44,697 bases of DNA from a virus. Under the pieces are notes generated by a model, which made no database searches, was not told the origin of the DNA, and was given only the letters and a program-made list of their open reading frames with translations. Shown here piece after piece: positions 35,076-42,277 of the stretch. The stretch's first letter is position 1. Every line of letters begins with the position of its first letter. Both the position numbers and the translations under genes were made by a program. The stretch is taken from positions 1 to 44,697 of the IMG/VR virus record IMGVR_UViG_3300020411_001693, one strand, 5' to 3'.

Positions 35076-35936
35076 TTATTTATAGGTATTAATTACCTTC
35101 CTCTGTGTCTTCTCTTGTTGAGCAGCACTAAAGTGAAGAGGTTTTGCTGTACACATTCTGCATACATTATCAGGTAGTATAGATCCCTCACAAAACTTTG
35201 TCAACTCATCATCAGCACAGTCAACAGAGACACCATCAACATAATATTCCTGCCACTCTGGATCATCACGTTGACCTGTTACGTCCAACATCTCCCTGAG
35301 AAATGCAGTGTTCGGACATTTCCACAACTTACCATTATATAATTGTGAGTTAGGACATGAACAATATTTGAAACTCTTATCAGGTTTCTCATGGTTGTAT
35401 GGATATACTTTATCTCCTCTCTTCTTTATACTATAGAACCACCTGTCCTTATTAGTATGATGTTCTGTTGCTCTAATCTTCCACGTCTGATTGGGAGCAG
35501 GACCTATGAACAATTCATGATCTGTCTTAGCAACAAAGTCTCTTACTGTTTTTATTATCTTGGCACCACGTTCTGTAGTCTCTGGTAAATGAAAACTAAA
35601 TCTCAGATATACTTTAGGGTGGTCAAGGTATTTGTATATCCAATCATTACTTTCTAATAGTTCACCATTAGTATAAAGATACACATCATTACTAGCATGC
35701 TCTAGACATGTAGTAAATATCTCCTCGCATCTAGGATTCAAGAGTGGTTCACCACCTATCACTGATACTCTATTGATATCTACTCTTGGTAAGATAGTCT
35801 TTATATCATACAGAAGTTTATCTGTATCTAACTTACTGCCTGGTGCAAAGTAATTACTAAAATGATTGCAACCTTTACATGATAGGTTGCAACCAATGGC
35901 AGAACTAACGTCAAGTATGTTGAGTCTAGGTTTCAT
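35076..35936 (-). CDS. radical SAM enzyme 2 (286 aa)
   Basis: CNLSCKGC (C16, C20, C23) binds the radical [4Fe-4S] cluster, followed by SVIGGEPLLNP (GGEP 61-64). The C-terminal YCSCPNSQLYNGKLWKCP (C192, C194, C207) and CRMC (C259, C262) match the same motifs in radical SAM enzyme 1, showing paralogy. It overlaps the carbamoyltransferase N-half gene by 11 bp, so the two proteins are made together and may act on one product. The substrate is unknown. Confidence 0.85.
   Translation of the reverse strand: MKPRLNILDVSSAIGCNLSCKGCNHFSNYFAPGSKLDTDKLLYDIKTILPRVDINRVSVIGGEPLLNPRCEEIFTTCLEHASNDVYLYTNGELLESNDWIYKYLDHPKVYLRFSFHLPETTERGAKIIKTVRDFVAKTDHELFIGPAPNQTWKIRATEHHTNKDRWFYSIKKRGDKVYPYNHEKPDKSFKYCSCPNSQLYNGKLWKCPNTAFLREMLDVTGQRDDPEWQEYYVDGVSVDCADDELTKFCEGSILPDNVCRMCTAKPLHFSAAQQEKTQRKVINTYK
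35077..35084 (-). promoter_or_regulatory. T4-type late promoter (TATAAATA)
   Basis: An exact TATAAATA on the minus strand, 19 bp before the ATG at 35058 and overlapping the stop of radical SAM gene 2. It would drive the FmdB-like gene, phoH and the nuclease. Confidence 0.65.
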
Positions 35937-36735
35937 TATATGCTAGGTATGCTGCACCCATTGCAGTGCCACCATCATGAGCAACAGGTTCGACATAGAA
36001 ATTTATATGAGGGTACATCTTTTGTATCTTATAGTTAGCAACACAGTTCAAGAAGCAACCACCTGACAAACATACATCTCCTGTTGTCATTTCTATTAGT
36101 TCTCTGTATCTTCTCTCCCATCTCTTTTGTATGGTAGAAGCAGGGTCATGATTGTATGCACTCAGACCCATGACCTTCCCTGCATCTCTGTAGTCCCATT
36201 CATATGTCTTAGCAGTCTCTTCAAATAATCTACCAATACCTACGAACTCAGGTGAGAAGTATCTCTTGTGTGTCTCTACGAATGTGGGTGCTACGAAAAT
36301 AGATTCTATCTCTAGTCCTTCGCTTGTCTTAGAACCATTAGAGTCTACAACCACACAAGATGCTTCAGTAAACCCAGAGTTATAGAAAGCACATGCAGCA
36401 TGAGTTAGATGATGCATAGATCTATAGTCATACAGTCTAGCGTTAGGATATTTCTTTTTTATATTTGATATGTCTTTTATATTATCTAATCTCTTATCAC
36501 CTTGAGTCCAGAATGAGTCAGTCAAGGCTACGTGTTCAATTCCTTCTGGTAGATATGGTAACAAGGAACTGACCTTATGATCCCACTTGTTCCTTGTTAC
36601 TCTTTCTGACTCCAGATATAATTTTGGTTTACCATACTCCAATAAACATACCGACCCGTTGTTTGATAGGTTGAACCCTACAACCCATTTTTTTGCCGGA
36701 GTTTTTTTTCCAGTTTCTGGTAAACTAAAAGTCAT
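35926..36735 (-). CDS. carbamoyltransferase N-terminal (Kae1-like) half, copy 1 (269 aa)
   Basis: NodU/CmcH-family N-domain: GFNLSNNGSVCLLEYG, then HHLTHAACAFYNSGF (His108, His109, His112), VVVDSNGSKTSEGLEIES, GKVMGLSAY, LSGGCFLNCVANYKI and AHDGGTAMGAA. This ASKHA-type domain transfers the carbamoyl group from carbamoyl-adenylate to the acceptor. The C-domain is missing from this ORF and is encoded just upstream as a separate gene (4-bp overlap). The first 16 residues (MTFSLPETGKKTPAKK) are an extension lying within the 65-bp repeat shared with 28596-28660. Confidence 0.85.
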   Translation of the reverse strand: MTFSLPETGKKTPAKKWVVGFNLSNNGSVCLLEYGKPKLYLESERVTRNKWDHKVSSLLPYLPEGIEHVALTDSFWTQGDKRLDNIKDISNIKKKYPNARLYDYRSMHHLTHAACAFYNSGFTEASCVVVDSNGSKTSEGLEIESIFVAPTFVETHKRYFSPEFVGIGRLFEETAKTYEWDYRDAGKVMGLSAYNHDPASTIQKRWERRYRELIEMTTGDVCLSGGCFLNCVANYKIQKMYPHINFYVEPVAHDGGTAMGAAYLAYNET

Positions 36736-36750
36736 TTTTGCCTGAGCTTA
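36686..36750 (-). repeat. 65-bp repeat copy B (spans the carbamoyltransferase gene junction)
   Basis: 51 of 65 positions match the intergenic copy A at 28596-28660. Here it covers the last codons of the C-half gene and the first 17 codons of the N-half gene. Confidence 0.65.
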
Positions 36751-37331
36751 TGCACCTCAGGGAAGTAAAGATAATCTATTGCACTATCCTCAAAGGTTTT
36801 GATTGCATCCTCAGGTGTCTCCACTAGAGGTTCTCCTGCCATGTTGAATGATGTGTTGAATAGCATAGGCACATCAGTAATCTGATAGAAAGCATCAATC
36901 AATTGATAGTAATTTAGATTGTCTTTCATGTCAACAGTTTGTACTCTACAAGTCTTGTCTATGTGTAGTACCGCAGGGATTTTATCATGTGTATGTGGTA
37001 AAGCATCCACAGCATACATCATGTACGGAGACTCTACAAGTCCTGCCATGTCAAACCACTTGTGTGCATGAGGTAGTAGTACACTGCCAGCGAATGGTCT
37101 GAAGGACTCTCTTCTTTTGATTAAATTAATCTTGTCTTTACCTTCAGGGTCTCTTGGATCATACAAGATAGATCTATTACCTAGTGCTCTAGGTCCTGCT
37201 TCTGACCGTCCTTGAAAGATGGCAACGCTATTTCTATCCGCCAAAAGTTCTGCTACTTGGTGGGAAGTAACGGTGTCACCTTCTATATCTTGAAGGTCGT
37301 AAATAGGTCCTAAGTAAAGTGTTTCAATCAT
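36732..37331 (-). CDS. carbamoyltransferase C-terminal (YrdC-like) half (199 aa)
   Basis: The segments GRSEAGPRALGNRSILYDPR (41-60), then KINLIKRRESFRPFAGSVL, ILHIDKTCRVQTV-like residues and VPMLFNTSFNMAGEPLVETP are diagnostic for the C-domain of NodU/CmcH/TobZ carbamoyltransferases. That domain binds carbamoyl phosphate and ATP and forms carbamoyl-adenylate. In bacteria it is fused C-terminally to the N-domain; here it is a separate protein encoded 5' of N-half copy 1, the reverse of the usual order. Confidence 0.85.
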   Translation of the reverse strand: MIETLYLGPIYDLQDIEGDTVTSHQVAELLADRNSVAIFQGRSEAGPRALGNRSILYDPRDPEGKDKINLIKRRESFRPFAGSVLLPHAHKWFDMAGLVESPYMMYAVDALPHTHDKIPAVLHIDKTCRVQTVDMKDNLNYYQLIDAFYQITDVPMLFNTSFNMAGEPLVETPEDAIKTFEDSAIDYLYFPEVHKLRQK

Positions 37332-37539
37332 CGTGGTCGTCCCAAGGGTCTGCTAGTTCTTTGTTATCAAAGAAGGATTTATACAGACCGTACCCTGAGA
37401 GGAGTACTAATATTACAAGGACTGAGATGCCAAAAGTAATGTTTGGATTCAATGTCAAGTGAGGAATCAATGGTTCCTTACAGTTCAATTCCCATGTACC
37501 AGGTAAAAAATACACTGGTGGGCAAGATAAAAATGTCAT
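37324..37539 (-). CDS. single-pass membrane protein (71 aa), unknown
   Basis: ATG 37539 overlaps the upstream stop as ATGA. The protein has one membrane helix (ITFGISVLVILVLLSGYGLY) at about residues 35-54 and an acidic tail ending DPWDDHDD. The N-terminal part contains two cysteines. It lies inside the carbamoyltransferase cluster and overlaps the C-half gene by 8 bp. No family is recognised. Confidence 0.55.
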   Translation of the reverse strand: MTFLSCPPVYFLPGTWELNCKEPLIPHLTLNPNITFGISVLVILVLLSGYGLYKSFFDNKELADPWDDHDD

Positions 37540-38036
37540 ACTATCCAATTTGGTTTTCTGGATGGGTCACGTAGATAATTAGATGCAACCCAAGGTTTGC
37601 TGCTAATGTAATTCTTGTAAGCAGTAAAAGTGTCAATGCTTGTGTCATGTTTAAACTCATCGGGCATTGCACGGGTAAAGGACGTGGGTGGTGGGCAGTC
37701 GTCAAAGATAATATCAGCACACTCTATTGTGTACTGACAACTATGAGTCTTGTTGTATCTATGTGTGTATTCTGCACACAATGCTAGACCATGTTCAATC
37801 AACCATCTGTAGTTAGTCTGTGCCCAGATAGTACATGGATGATTACGGAAAGCACCCTTGTCTGTTTTGTATGGTGAACCATCTACCTTAGGTAGTATGC
37901 CAAATCCATGACCCCACTTGTCTGACGCTACGATAGAGAGCATTTGACATGTCTCTAGTGGCATCTTGACTATGTGTTTGTCGGGTAAAACTTGAGCAGA
38001 CTTGACAGGTGATGGATCAGTTACAAAAATGTTCAT
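37536..38036 (-). CDS. conserved phage protein of unknown function (166 aa)
   Basis: It starts MNIFVTDPSPVKSAQVLPDK, then HIVKMPLETCQMLSIVAS, with NHPCTIWAQTNYRWLIEHGL, ALCAEYTHRYNKTHSC and FTRAMPDEFKHD further on. I know similar proteins from many T4-like phages and some bacteria but no proven activity. The conserved Asp, His (DKHIVKM) and Glu residues could form an active site. ATG 38036 is preferred over TTG 38045. It overlaps the second N-half gene by 20 bp. Confidence 0.65.
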   Translation of the reverse strand: MNIFVTDPSPVKSAQVLPDKHIVKMPLETCQMLSIVASDKWGHGFGILPKVDGSPYKTDKGAFRNHPCTIWAQTNYRWLIEHGLALCAEYTHRYNKTHSCQYTIECADIIFDDCPPPTSFTRAMPDEFKHDTSIDTFTAYKNYISSKPWVASNYLRDPSRKPNWIV

Positions 38037-39072
38037 AATATGCAAGTAACGCTGAACCTATTGCTAGACCACCATCATAAGAAAGTGGGTCAGCATATAG
38101 ATTTACATCTACATTCTTTATGATAGCGTAGTTTGCTACACAATTCAAGAAAAAACCACCAGTTACACACACATTCTTATTATTTGTTAGGTTTATTGCC
38201 ATCGCTACCATGTATATTGCATGTCTTTCTGCTGATTTCTGTAGATTATATGCTAGGTCTATTGGTTCTTGGTTACCATAGTATCCTGTGCTATCCTCCT
38301 TGGCATATAATTCTTTGCTACAAAAACTATGACCATACTCCTCTTTGAATAGATCAACACGTTTAGATCCATATCCTGTACGTTCCAATCCATATGCTGA
38401 CAGTCCCATCGTCTTCCCTGCATCTAACTCATCAAACCCACACTCTCTTGAGACCCTTCTGTATGCCTGTCCAACGCTAGTCCTATCACTATAGAGTATG
38501 AATCCATCAGTATTCTCACTGTGACAGTCCTCACCCTCCCAGAACAGTAACTCTGTGTTCATTGATTCCCAATATGGTTTCTCTATCTTTCTACATTCTT
38601 CTTCACTCCAGAACGTAGAGTAATGTTTGAAGACAGGATTCTCATTGTCAAATATACTTTCTATCTCACAGAATCTACGTTCATTATGATCATGAACTGA
38701 TCCCTTACCATCCATTACTAAGACAGCACAGTCATCAAATGGTGATCCGTAACGTGCGTTAGCAGCATGACACTCATGATGTCTCTGTCTGTAATCTAGT
38801 ATCGGTATCTTCTTATCTCTTATGACTTTACAAACTGCTTCCTTCTCCTTAGTTCTCTGTAAAAACTTCTTAGGATAATACTTTGTATAACAATCACATA
38901 TAGCAACAGCATCTACTCCATCAAGGTATTTCTCTACCAAAAATTTTGCACCACGATCCCTCTTGATTCTACTGAGTCTTTCTTCTTCAAGATAAAACTC
39001 AACCTCACCGTCATTTATGATAGCAAGAGAACCATTCTTGGATAAATTTATTCCTGCAATCCGTGTTCCCAT
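38017..39072 (-). CDS. carbamoyltransferase N-terminal (Kae1-like) half, copy 2 (351 aa)
   Basis: The same domain type as copy 1 but clearly diverged: RIAGINLSKNGSLAIINDGE, HHECHAANARYGSPFDDCAV (His98, His99, His102), VMDGKGS, GKTMGLSAYGLERTG, VTGGFFLNCVANYAI and SYDGGLAIGSA. It is about 80 residues longer, with an insertion in the middle (about residues 150-190). No C-domain follows, so it must share the separate C-half or act without it. The start overlaps thyX by 25 bp. Confidence 0.85.
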   Translation of the reverse strand: MGTRIAGINLSKNGSLAIINDGEVEFYLEEERLSRIKRDRGAKFLVEKYLDGVDAVAICDCYTKYYPKKFLQRTKEKEAVCKVIRDKKIPILDYRQRHHECHAANARYGSPFDDCAVLVMDGKGSVHDHNERRFCEIESIFDNENPVFKHYSTFWSEEECRKIEKPYWESMNTELLFWEGEDCHSENTDGFILYSDRTSVGQAYRRVSRECGFDELDAGKTMGLSAYGLERTGYGSKRVDLFKEEYGHSFCSKELYAKEDSTGYYGNQEPIDLAYNLQKSAERHAIYMVAMAINLTNNKNVCVTGGFFLNCVANYAIIKNVDVNLYADPLSYDGGLAIGSALLAYYEHFCN

Positions 39073-39695
39073 CCTAGTGCCTCTGCAACGGCAGGGAATT
39101 GTCCTGCAAAAATACAGGCACAGTTCCTAGCGATCTCCATGTGTTCCTTTTGAGTACCGTGTGCAGATCTTAAATTTATGTAGTGTATCCAAGACCGACA
39201 TGACCCTGTCATGTAAAGTTTTGTAGGTGTTGCTAGTGGTAAGACAAACCTTGCACACTCCTTCGCAACACCCTCCTCTAGCATCTGATGATACAATGCC
39301 TCTGCTGAACTGAACAAAGTTTTTATCTGCAATTCTAACTTCTGTTTTACAAACTCATCCAAGTCATCAGTAGAGTTCTGACGATTCTTTTCGTCCTGTC
39401 TTCTGAGATCTGGTATAGGAATCTCTCCTAGATGATCAGTGCTTGCATAGCGTTGACTGAACTCTTGGAATGTAAATGATCTATGTCTTAGTATCTGTGC
39501 AGCGATAGCACGAGTTGTCTCTATCTCTAGAGTCATGGTCGCTTGCTCAAATACTGACCAGTGATTGTGCTTGATACAATACTTCAGTAAACCAGCGTAC
39601 TTCTCGTTCTCCTGATTGTTAGGGTTAGATACTCTGGCAATGTATGCCATCATCTTCTCAGCATCAGGAGTGATGGTTACTAACTTGACGTTCAT
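39048..39695 (-). CDS. thyX: FAD-dependent thymidylate synthase ThyX (215 aa)
   Basis: The ThyX signature RHRSFTFQEFSQRY is present, followed by GEIPIPDLR and, near the end, MTGSCRSWIHYINLRSAHGT then QKEHMEIARN. ThyX methylates dUMP to dTMP using methylene-THF and FADH2, supplying dTTP for phage replication. It is common in cyanophages. The ATG overlaps the stop of the 50-aa ORF (ATGA). Confidence 0.9.
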   Translation of the reverse strand: MNVKLVTITPDAEKMMAYIARVSNPNNQENEKYAGLLKYCIKHNHWSVFEQATMTLEIETTRAIAAQILRHRSFTFQEFSQRYASTDHLGEIPIPDLRRQDEKNRQNSTDDLDEFVKQKLELQIKTLFSSAEALYHQMLEEGVAKECARFVLPLATPTKLYMTGSCRSWIHYINLRSAHGTQKEHMEIARNCACIFAGQFPAVAEALGWEHGLQE

Positions 39696-39844
39696 ATGTC
39701 CTCTATTTGATCACCATAATCCACTTCAATTGGATCTAGGTCATCATATTTATAGGACTGTTCGTCACTCCATACCTCTGCCTTGAGTGCAGACAGTAGC
39801 ATTTCTAAGTCAGTGACGATGACTTTTAGTTTGTCTCTATCCAT
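39692..39844 (-). CDS. small acidic protein before thyX (50 aa)
   Basis: It begins MDRDKLKVIVTDLEMLLSAL, then KAEVWSDE, one amphipathic helix followed by an acidic tail ending DQIEDI. It is coupled to thyX by ATGA. An extended -10 (TGCTATAAT) lies so close that the transcript would start at or next to the ATG. Similar small ORFs before thyX are familiar to me from cyanomyoviruses; the function is unknown. Confidence 0.6.
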   Translation of the reverse strand: MDRDKLKVIVTDLEMLLSALKAEVWSDEQSYKYDDLDPIEVDYGDQIEDI

Positions 39845-39850
39845 GGCAAA

Positions 39851-39859
39851 ATTATAGCA
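39851..39859 (-). promoter_or_regulatory. extended -10 promoter before the thyX operon
   Basis: TGCTATAAT on the minus strand follows directly on the T7 tail of the upstream terminator. A -35 is weak (TTGCAC, 16-bp spacer). The start point would fall at the ATG of the 50-aa gene. Confidence 0.5.
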
Positions 39860-39886
39860 TAAAAAAAGGAGGGTGCAATACCCTCC
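39860..39886 (-). terminator. intrinsic terminator after the DUF4278 gene
   Basis: GGAGGGT pairs with ACCCTCC across a 5-nt loop, followed on the minus strand by seven T. It ends the secreted-peptide/DUF4278 transcript before the thyX promoter. Confidence 0.85.
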
Positions 39887-39906
39887 AGATAATATAAGTA
39901 CAAAGT

Positions 39907-40050
39907 TTAACTCTTAGATGCAAACTTTCTTACAACCTTGATACCACGGTACATTAGATCGTGGTTACGGTTCTGGTCTGCTTCTGCAAGTACCTTTGCT
40001 TTATACTCGTTAGCGTCATACTGAACGCCACGGTAAGTGACTGTTGCCAT
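39907..40050 (-). CDS. DUF4278-like small protein (47 aa)
   Basis: MATVTYRGVQYDANEYKAK at the start and HDLMYRGIKVVRKF near the end reproduce the doubled YRG pattern of DUF4278, a small family found in cyanobacteria and their phages. AGGAG precedes the ATG at good distance, and an intrinsic terminator follows 20 bp after the stop, so this is a real short gene. Biochemical role unknown. Confidence 0.7.
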   Translation of the reverse strand: MATVTYRGVQYDANEYKAKVLAEADQNRNHDLMYRGIKVVRKFASKS

Positions 40051-40092
40051 GGGTTTTCTCCTGATAGTAGTAGGGATTGTAGCCCCGTTCCT

Positions 40093-40269
40093 TCAGTCGT
40101 CTTTTGCGTCCTTGAAACACATAGGATTAGTATGTGCTACCACAACCCTTGTTATTTCTAATTGCTCAGATATGTCAGGATTATTTCTTGCAGTATCTAT
40201 TAGTTCAGCAGCAGTCTCACAATCAAGTGGTGCTCCAATCACTATTAGACTAAGAAGAAGTTGGTACAT
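40093..40269 (-). CDS. small secreted or periplasmic peptide (58 aa)
   Basis: It begins MYQLLLSLIVIGAPLDCETA, a hydrophobic signal-like segment without a strong basic N-region, followed by a helix and an end (CFKDAKDD) with a second cysteine. The two cysteines could form a disulfide after export. Similar DAKDD-ending small proteins are familiar from marine phages. No strong ribosome binding site is seen before the ATG. It heads a two-gene unit with the DUF4278 gene. Confidence 0.6.
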   Translation of the reverse strand: MYQLLLSLIVIGAPLDCETAAELIDTARNNPDISEQLEITRVVVAHTNPMCFKDAKDD

Positions 40270-40270
40270 A

Positions 40271-40330
40271 AGGATGAACGATTCCGTTCCGAGTCGGCTT
40301 ACTTGCGTCCCTTGCGGGATGAACGTATGG
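40271..40330 (-). promoter_or_regulatory. structured leader with 9-bp direct repeat
   Basis: CGTTCATCC occurs twice, 45 bp apart, on the minus strand. Between the copies lie a CCC-GCAA-GGG hairpin with a GNRA-type loop and an ACGCAAG/GCAAG motif. It occupies most of the untranslated leader of the secreted-peptide gene and is more GC-rich than its surroundings. Confidence 0.4.
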
Positions 40331-40332
40331 GT

Positions 40333-40361
40333 ATGCTAACATACCACCCATATTTAGTCAA
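40333..40361 (-). promoter_or_regulatory. sigma-70 early promoter of the secreted peptide/DUF4278 unit
   Basis: TTGACT (40361-40356), a 17-bp spacer and TAGCAT (40338-40333) on the minus strand. ACTAAATA, a late-type motif, overlaps the -35 (40351-40358). Confidence 0.5.
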
Positions 40362-41484
40362 CCCCTTTAGTATCAACGGATACATTTTTTCTTTTGACAC
40401 CACAGTAATCCGAACAGATGTGGGGTCTCTTATCCCATGACTCTACAAGTGTACACTGGAATAATGGCGTGTTCAATATCTCTTCAAGTGAATTATGTTT
40501 TAAAGATAAAGATTTCAACCCACCCTGATTCTCTATGAGTGGAATCATACTATCGTAGAACACCTTCTGCATATACTCAGCACCCACACCTTTATTAGGA
40601 TTCTTTATGTCCCTGTAGATAGCAGGGGAATCTATATCACCATGGATATAGTAGTCAGGATAGAAGAAGCGTAGTCTACTCTGGTGGAAGCAGCAAGCAT
40701 GAACAATACCACGACTGTCTATCCTAAGTTGACCAGGACTCTTGATACCATGACCATACCTACAATCAATCTCTGTATCCTCTGCTGCGGGTGGCTGCTG
40801 GAACACATGACCATCAACACCCTCTAGTTTATGTACCACTCCCCTGTATTCATATGTAAATGTACCATCTCCCTTACCACTAGCATCATATAGATCGTTT
40901 ACATTAGTATGTCTGAAGTCTTTGAACCCCATCAGTCTACTAAGATTTCTACATCGTTTGATTTGATGTTGGTTGTGTTTGAATACTAGCATCCTCCAGA
41001 CAGCAGGACCTCCTGCCTTTATAAATGCTCTAGCACTGTCTATAACTTTATTATAATCTACACCTACTCTGTACTGTTGTAGAGTATCTGACAAACCATC
41101 TATGGAAAAGATAAGAAAACTATCTCTGTGTGATGATGCCATGAGAGCACCTAGTCTACCCCAGAACTCTTGGTCTCGTGTACCACCATTGGTACTCATC
41201 TGGAAGACTATACTACTGTTAGCGTTGAGAGTGTAAGAATATATGTCTAACAAATCCTCATTCAATGAGGGTTCACCGAATGATCCTTGAAAATATATCA
41301 GTTCTGTCTTTCTAAGAGTCTCAATAGGAAACCATCTCTTCCAATCAGCGAGTGATATGGAAGAGCGATTCATAGATGGGTCTGGTTTCAAGACCGCTAC
41401 CTCATCATTGTATGAGGTCTTGTGTCTAGCACATAAAGGACACTTGGAGTTGCAATGATCTGTTAGATCAATTAGGAACTTCAC
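40354..41484 (-). CDS. radical SAM enzyme 3, SPASM-type (376 aa)
   Basis: CNSKCPLC (C11, C15, C18) lies right at the N-terminus, followed by IYFQGSFGEPSLNEDLL (GEP SAM motif). The C-terminal half contains CRYGHGIKSPGQLRIDSRG, then IVHACCFH, and further CTLVESW and ICSDYCG, a SPASM-like auxiliary cluster region. It differs from the other two radical SAM proteins and is not their close paralogue. Translation starts at GTG 41484, overlapping the upstream stop (GTGA). The substrate is unknown; the family often modifies peptides. Confidence 0.8.
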   Translation of the reverse strand: MKFLIDLTDHCNSKCPLCARHKTSYNDEVAVLKPDPSMNRSSISLADWKRWFPIETLRKTELIYFQGSFGEPSLNEDLLDIYSYTLNANSSIVFQMSTNGGTRDQEFWGRLGALMASSHRDSFLIFSIDGLSDTLQQYRVGVDYNKVIDSARAFIKAGGPAVWRMLVFKHNQHQIKRCRNLSRLMGFKDFRHTNVNDLYDASGKGDGTFTYEYRGVVHKLEGVDGHVFQQPPAAEDTEIDCRYGHGIKSPGQLRIDSRGIVHACCFHQSRLRFFYPDYYIHGDIDSPAIYRDIKNPNKGVGAEYMQKVFYDSMIPLIENQGGLKSLSLKHNSLEEILNTPLFQCTLVESWDKRPHICSDYCGVKRKNVSVDTKGVD

Positions 41485-41933
41485 CTATCCTTCCAAACTA
41501 TCTCCGGATATGCTTTCTCTACTACGTTTCTAGTGATGCGATACTTGCTTTGTAGTTCTCCATCTTTCACTAGAACTAATACTTCTGCCTCGTCCTTATG
41601 TAATGACTCAAGCATCTGGACTAGCATTGTCTCACGTTTCATCTGAGACAGTCTAGGATTGCCACCTCTTACAAAATTGTAGAGTGATCTCCACTCATGA
41701 ATCAAACGTGTGTGTCCTCCGTCAACTCCAACTGGAGCATCATTAGGTTTGTAAGGGACATCTCCCTCAGGAAGAGCACTTCTGATTGCTTTATCAAAGT
41801 TCCAAATCAAACATGCTTTTACATCATCTCTCTTGTACTTTGTAAGTACTTCTACTTTTTTCTCAACAGTTTTAGCACCATGAGCTGCTCTGAGTATCTC
41901 AGAAACAAGAGGATTAGGTGGTAGTTTTGCCAT
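41481..41933 (-). CDS. DUF6433-like conserved T4-type phage protein (150 aa)
   Basis: A charged helical protein with LPPNPLVSEILRAAHGAKTV, then RDDVKACLIWNFDKAIRSAL, MKRETMLVQMLESLHKDEAE and a C-terminal ITRNVVEKAYPEI. I relate it to a conserved family of T4-like phages (DUF6433) without known activity. It is coupled to radical SAM gene 3 and follows the 76-aa membrane protein by 2 bp. Confidence 0.6.
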   Translation of the reverse strand: MAKLPPNPLVSEILRAAHGAKTVEKKVEVLTKYKRDDVKACLIWNFDKAIRSALPEGDVPYKPNDAPVGVDGGHTRLIHEWRSLYNFVRGGNPRLSQMKRETMLVQMLESLHKDEAEVLVLVKDGELQSKYRITRNVVEKAYPEIVWKDR

Positions 41934-41935
41934 AA

Positions 41936-42166
41936 TTAGTCATCAAGATCATCTAGTTCGGGTTTGCCATTCTCAAATCGAAAGGCGATCAATTCATCAG
42001 CAATGGGGTTACCATTCTCGTCAAACATCTCAGGATGAGTGTACTGAGGTGTCACGTCATGTATATATGCACGTAACAAGTAACCAATCACAAGAGATAC
42101 TCCTATCGCTAGGAGGAGCACAGTCACACTGAGGGCAATGATAACTGCTGTAATGTTTAGATCCAT
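41936..42166 (-). CDS. single-pass membrane protein (76 aa), unknown
   Basis: An N-terminal membrane helix (ITAVIIALSVTVLLLAIGVS, then LVIGYLL) at about residues 5-31 is followed by an acidic soluble tail ending GKPELDDLDD. The ribosome binding site AGGGAGA lies in the 3' arm of a hairpin just upstream. Family not recognised. Confidence 0.6.
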   Translation of the reverse strand: MDLNITAVIIALSVTVLLLAIGVSLVIGYLLRAYIHDVTPQYTHPEMFDENGNPIADELIAFRFENGKPELDDLDD

Positions 42167-42175
42167 TTGTTTATG

Positions 42176-42199
42176 TCTCCCTGTGTATATGTAGGGAGA
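42176..42199 (-). promoter_or_regulatory. hairpin that can hide the ribosome binding site of the 76-aa gene
   Basis: On the minus strand TCTCCCT pairs perfectly with AGGGAGA across a 10-nt loop. AGGGAGA is also the Shine-Dalgarno sequence, 9 nt before the ATG at 42166. The fold would block initiation. Confidence 0.5.
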
Positions 42200-42277
42200 T
42201 TCTTATACCCCATAATAACACAGAAAATACAGGTTTTCTTTTTCTCTTCCTTGTGAGAAGAAAAACCGACCCTTTGT
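42200..42277. other. intergenic stretch with imperfect inverted repeat
   Basis: Between glutaredoxin and the 76-aa gene. GGTTTT at 42232 and AAAACC ending at 42267 border an imperfect, T/A-rich inverted repeat. No convincing -35/-10 pair was found. Confidence 0.35.

Noticed and set aside
39747-39754. TATAAATA inside the 50-aa gene before thyX
   Set aside because: It encodes SYKY in the small ORF and lies 52 bp before thyX, further than the other late promoters; thyX is expected earlier. Could be real but not supported enough.
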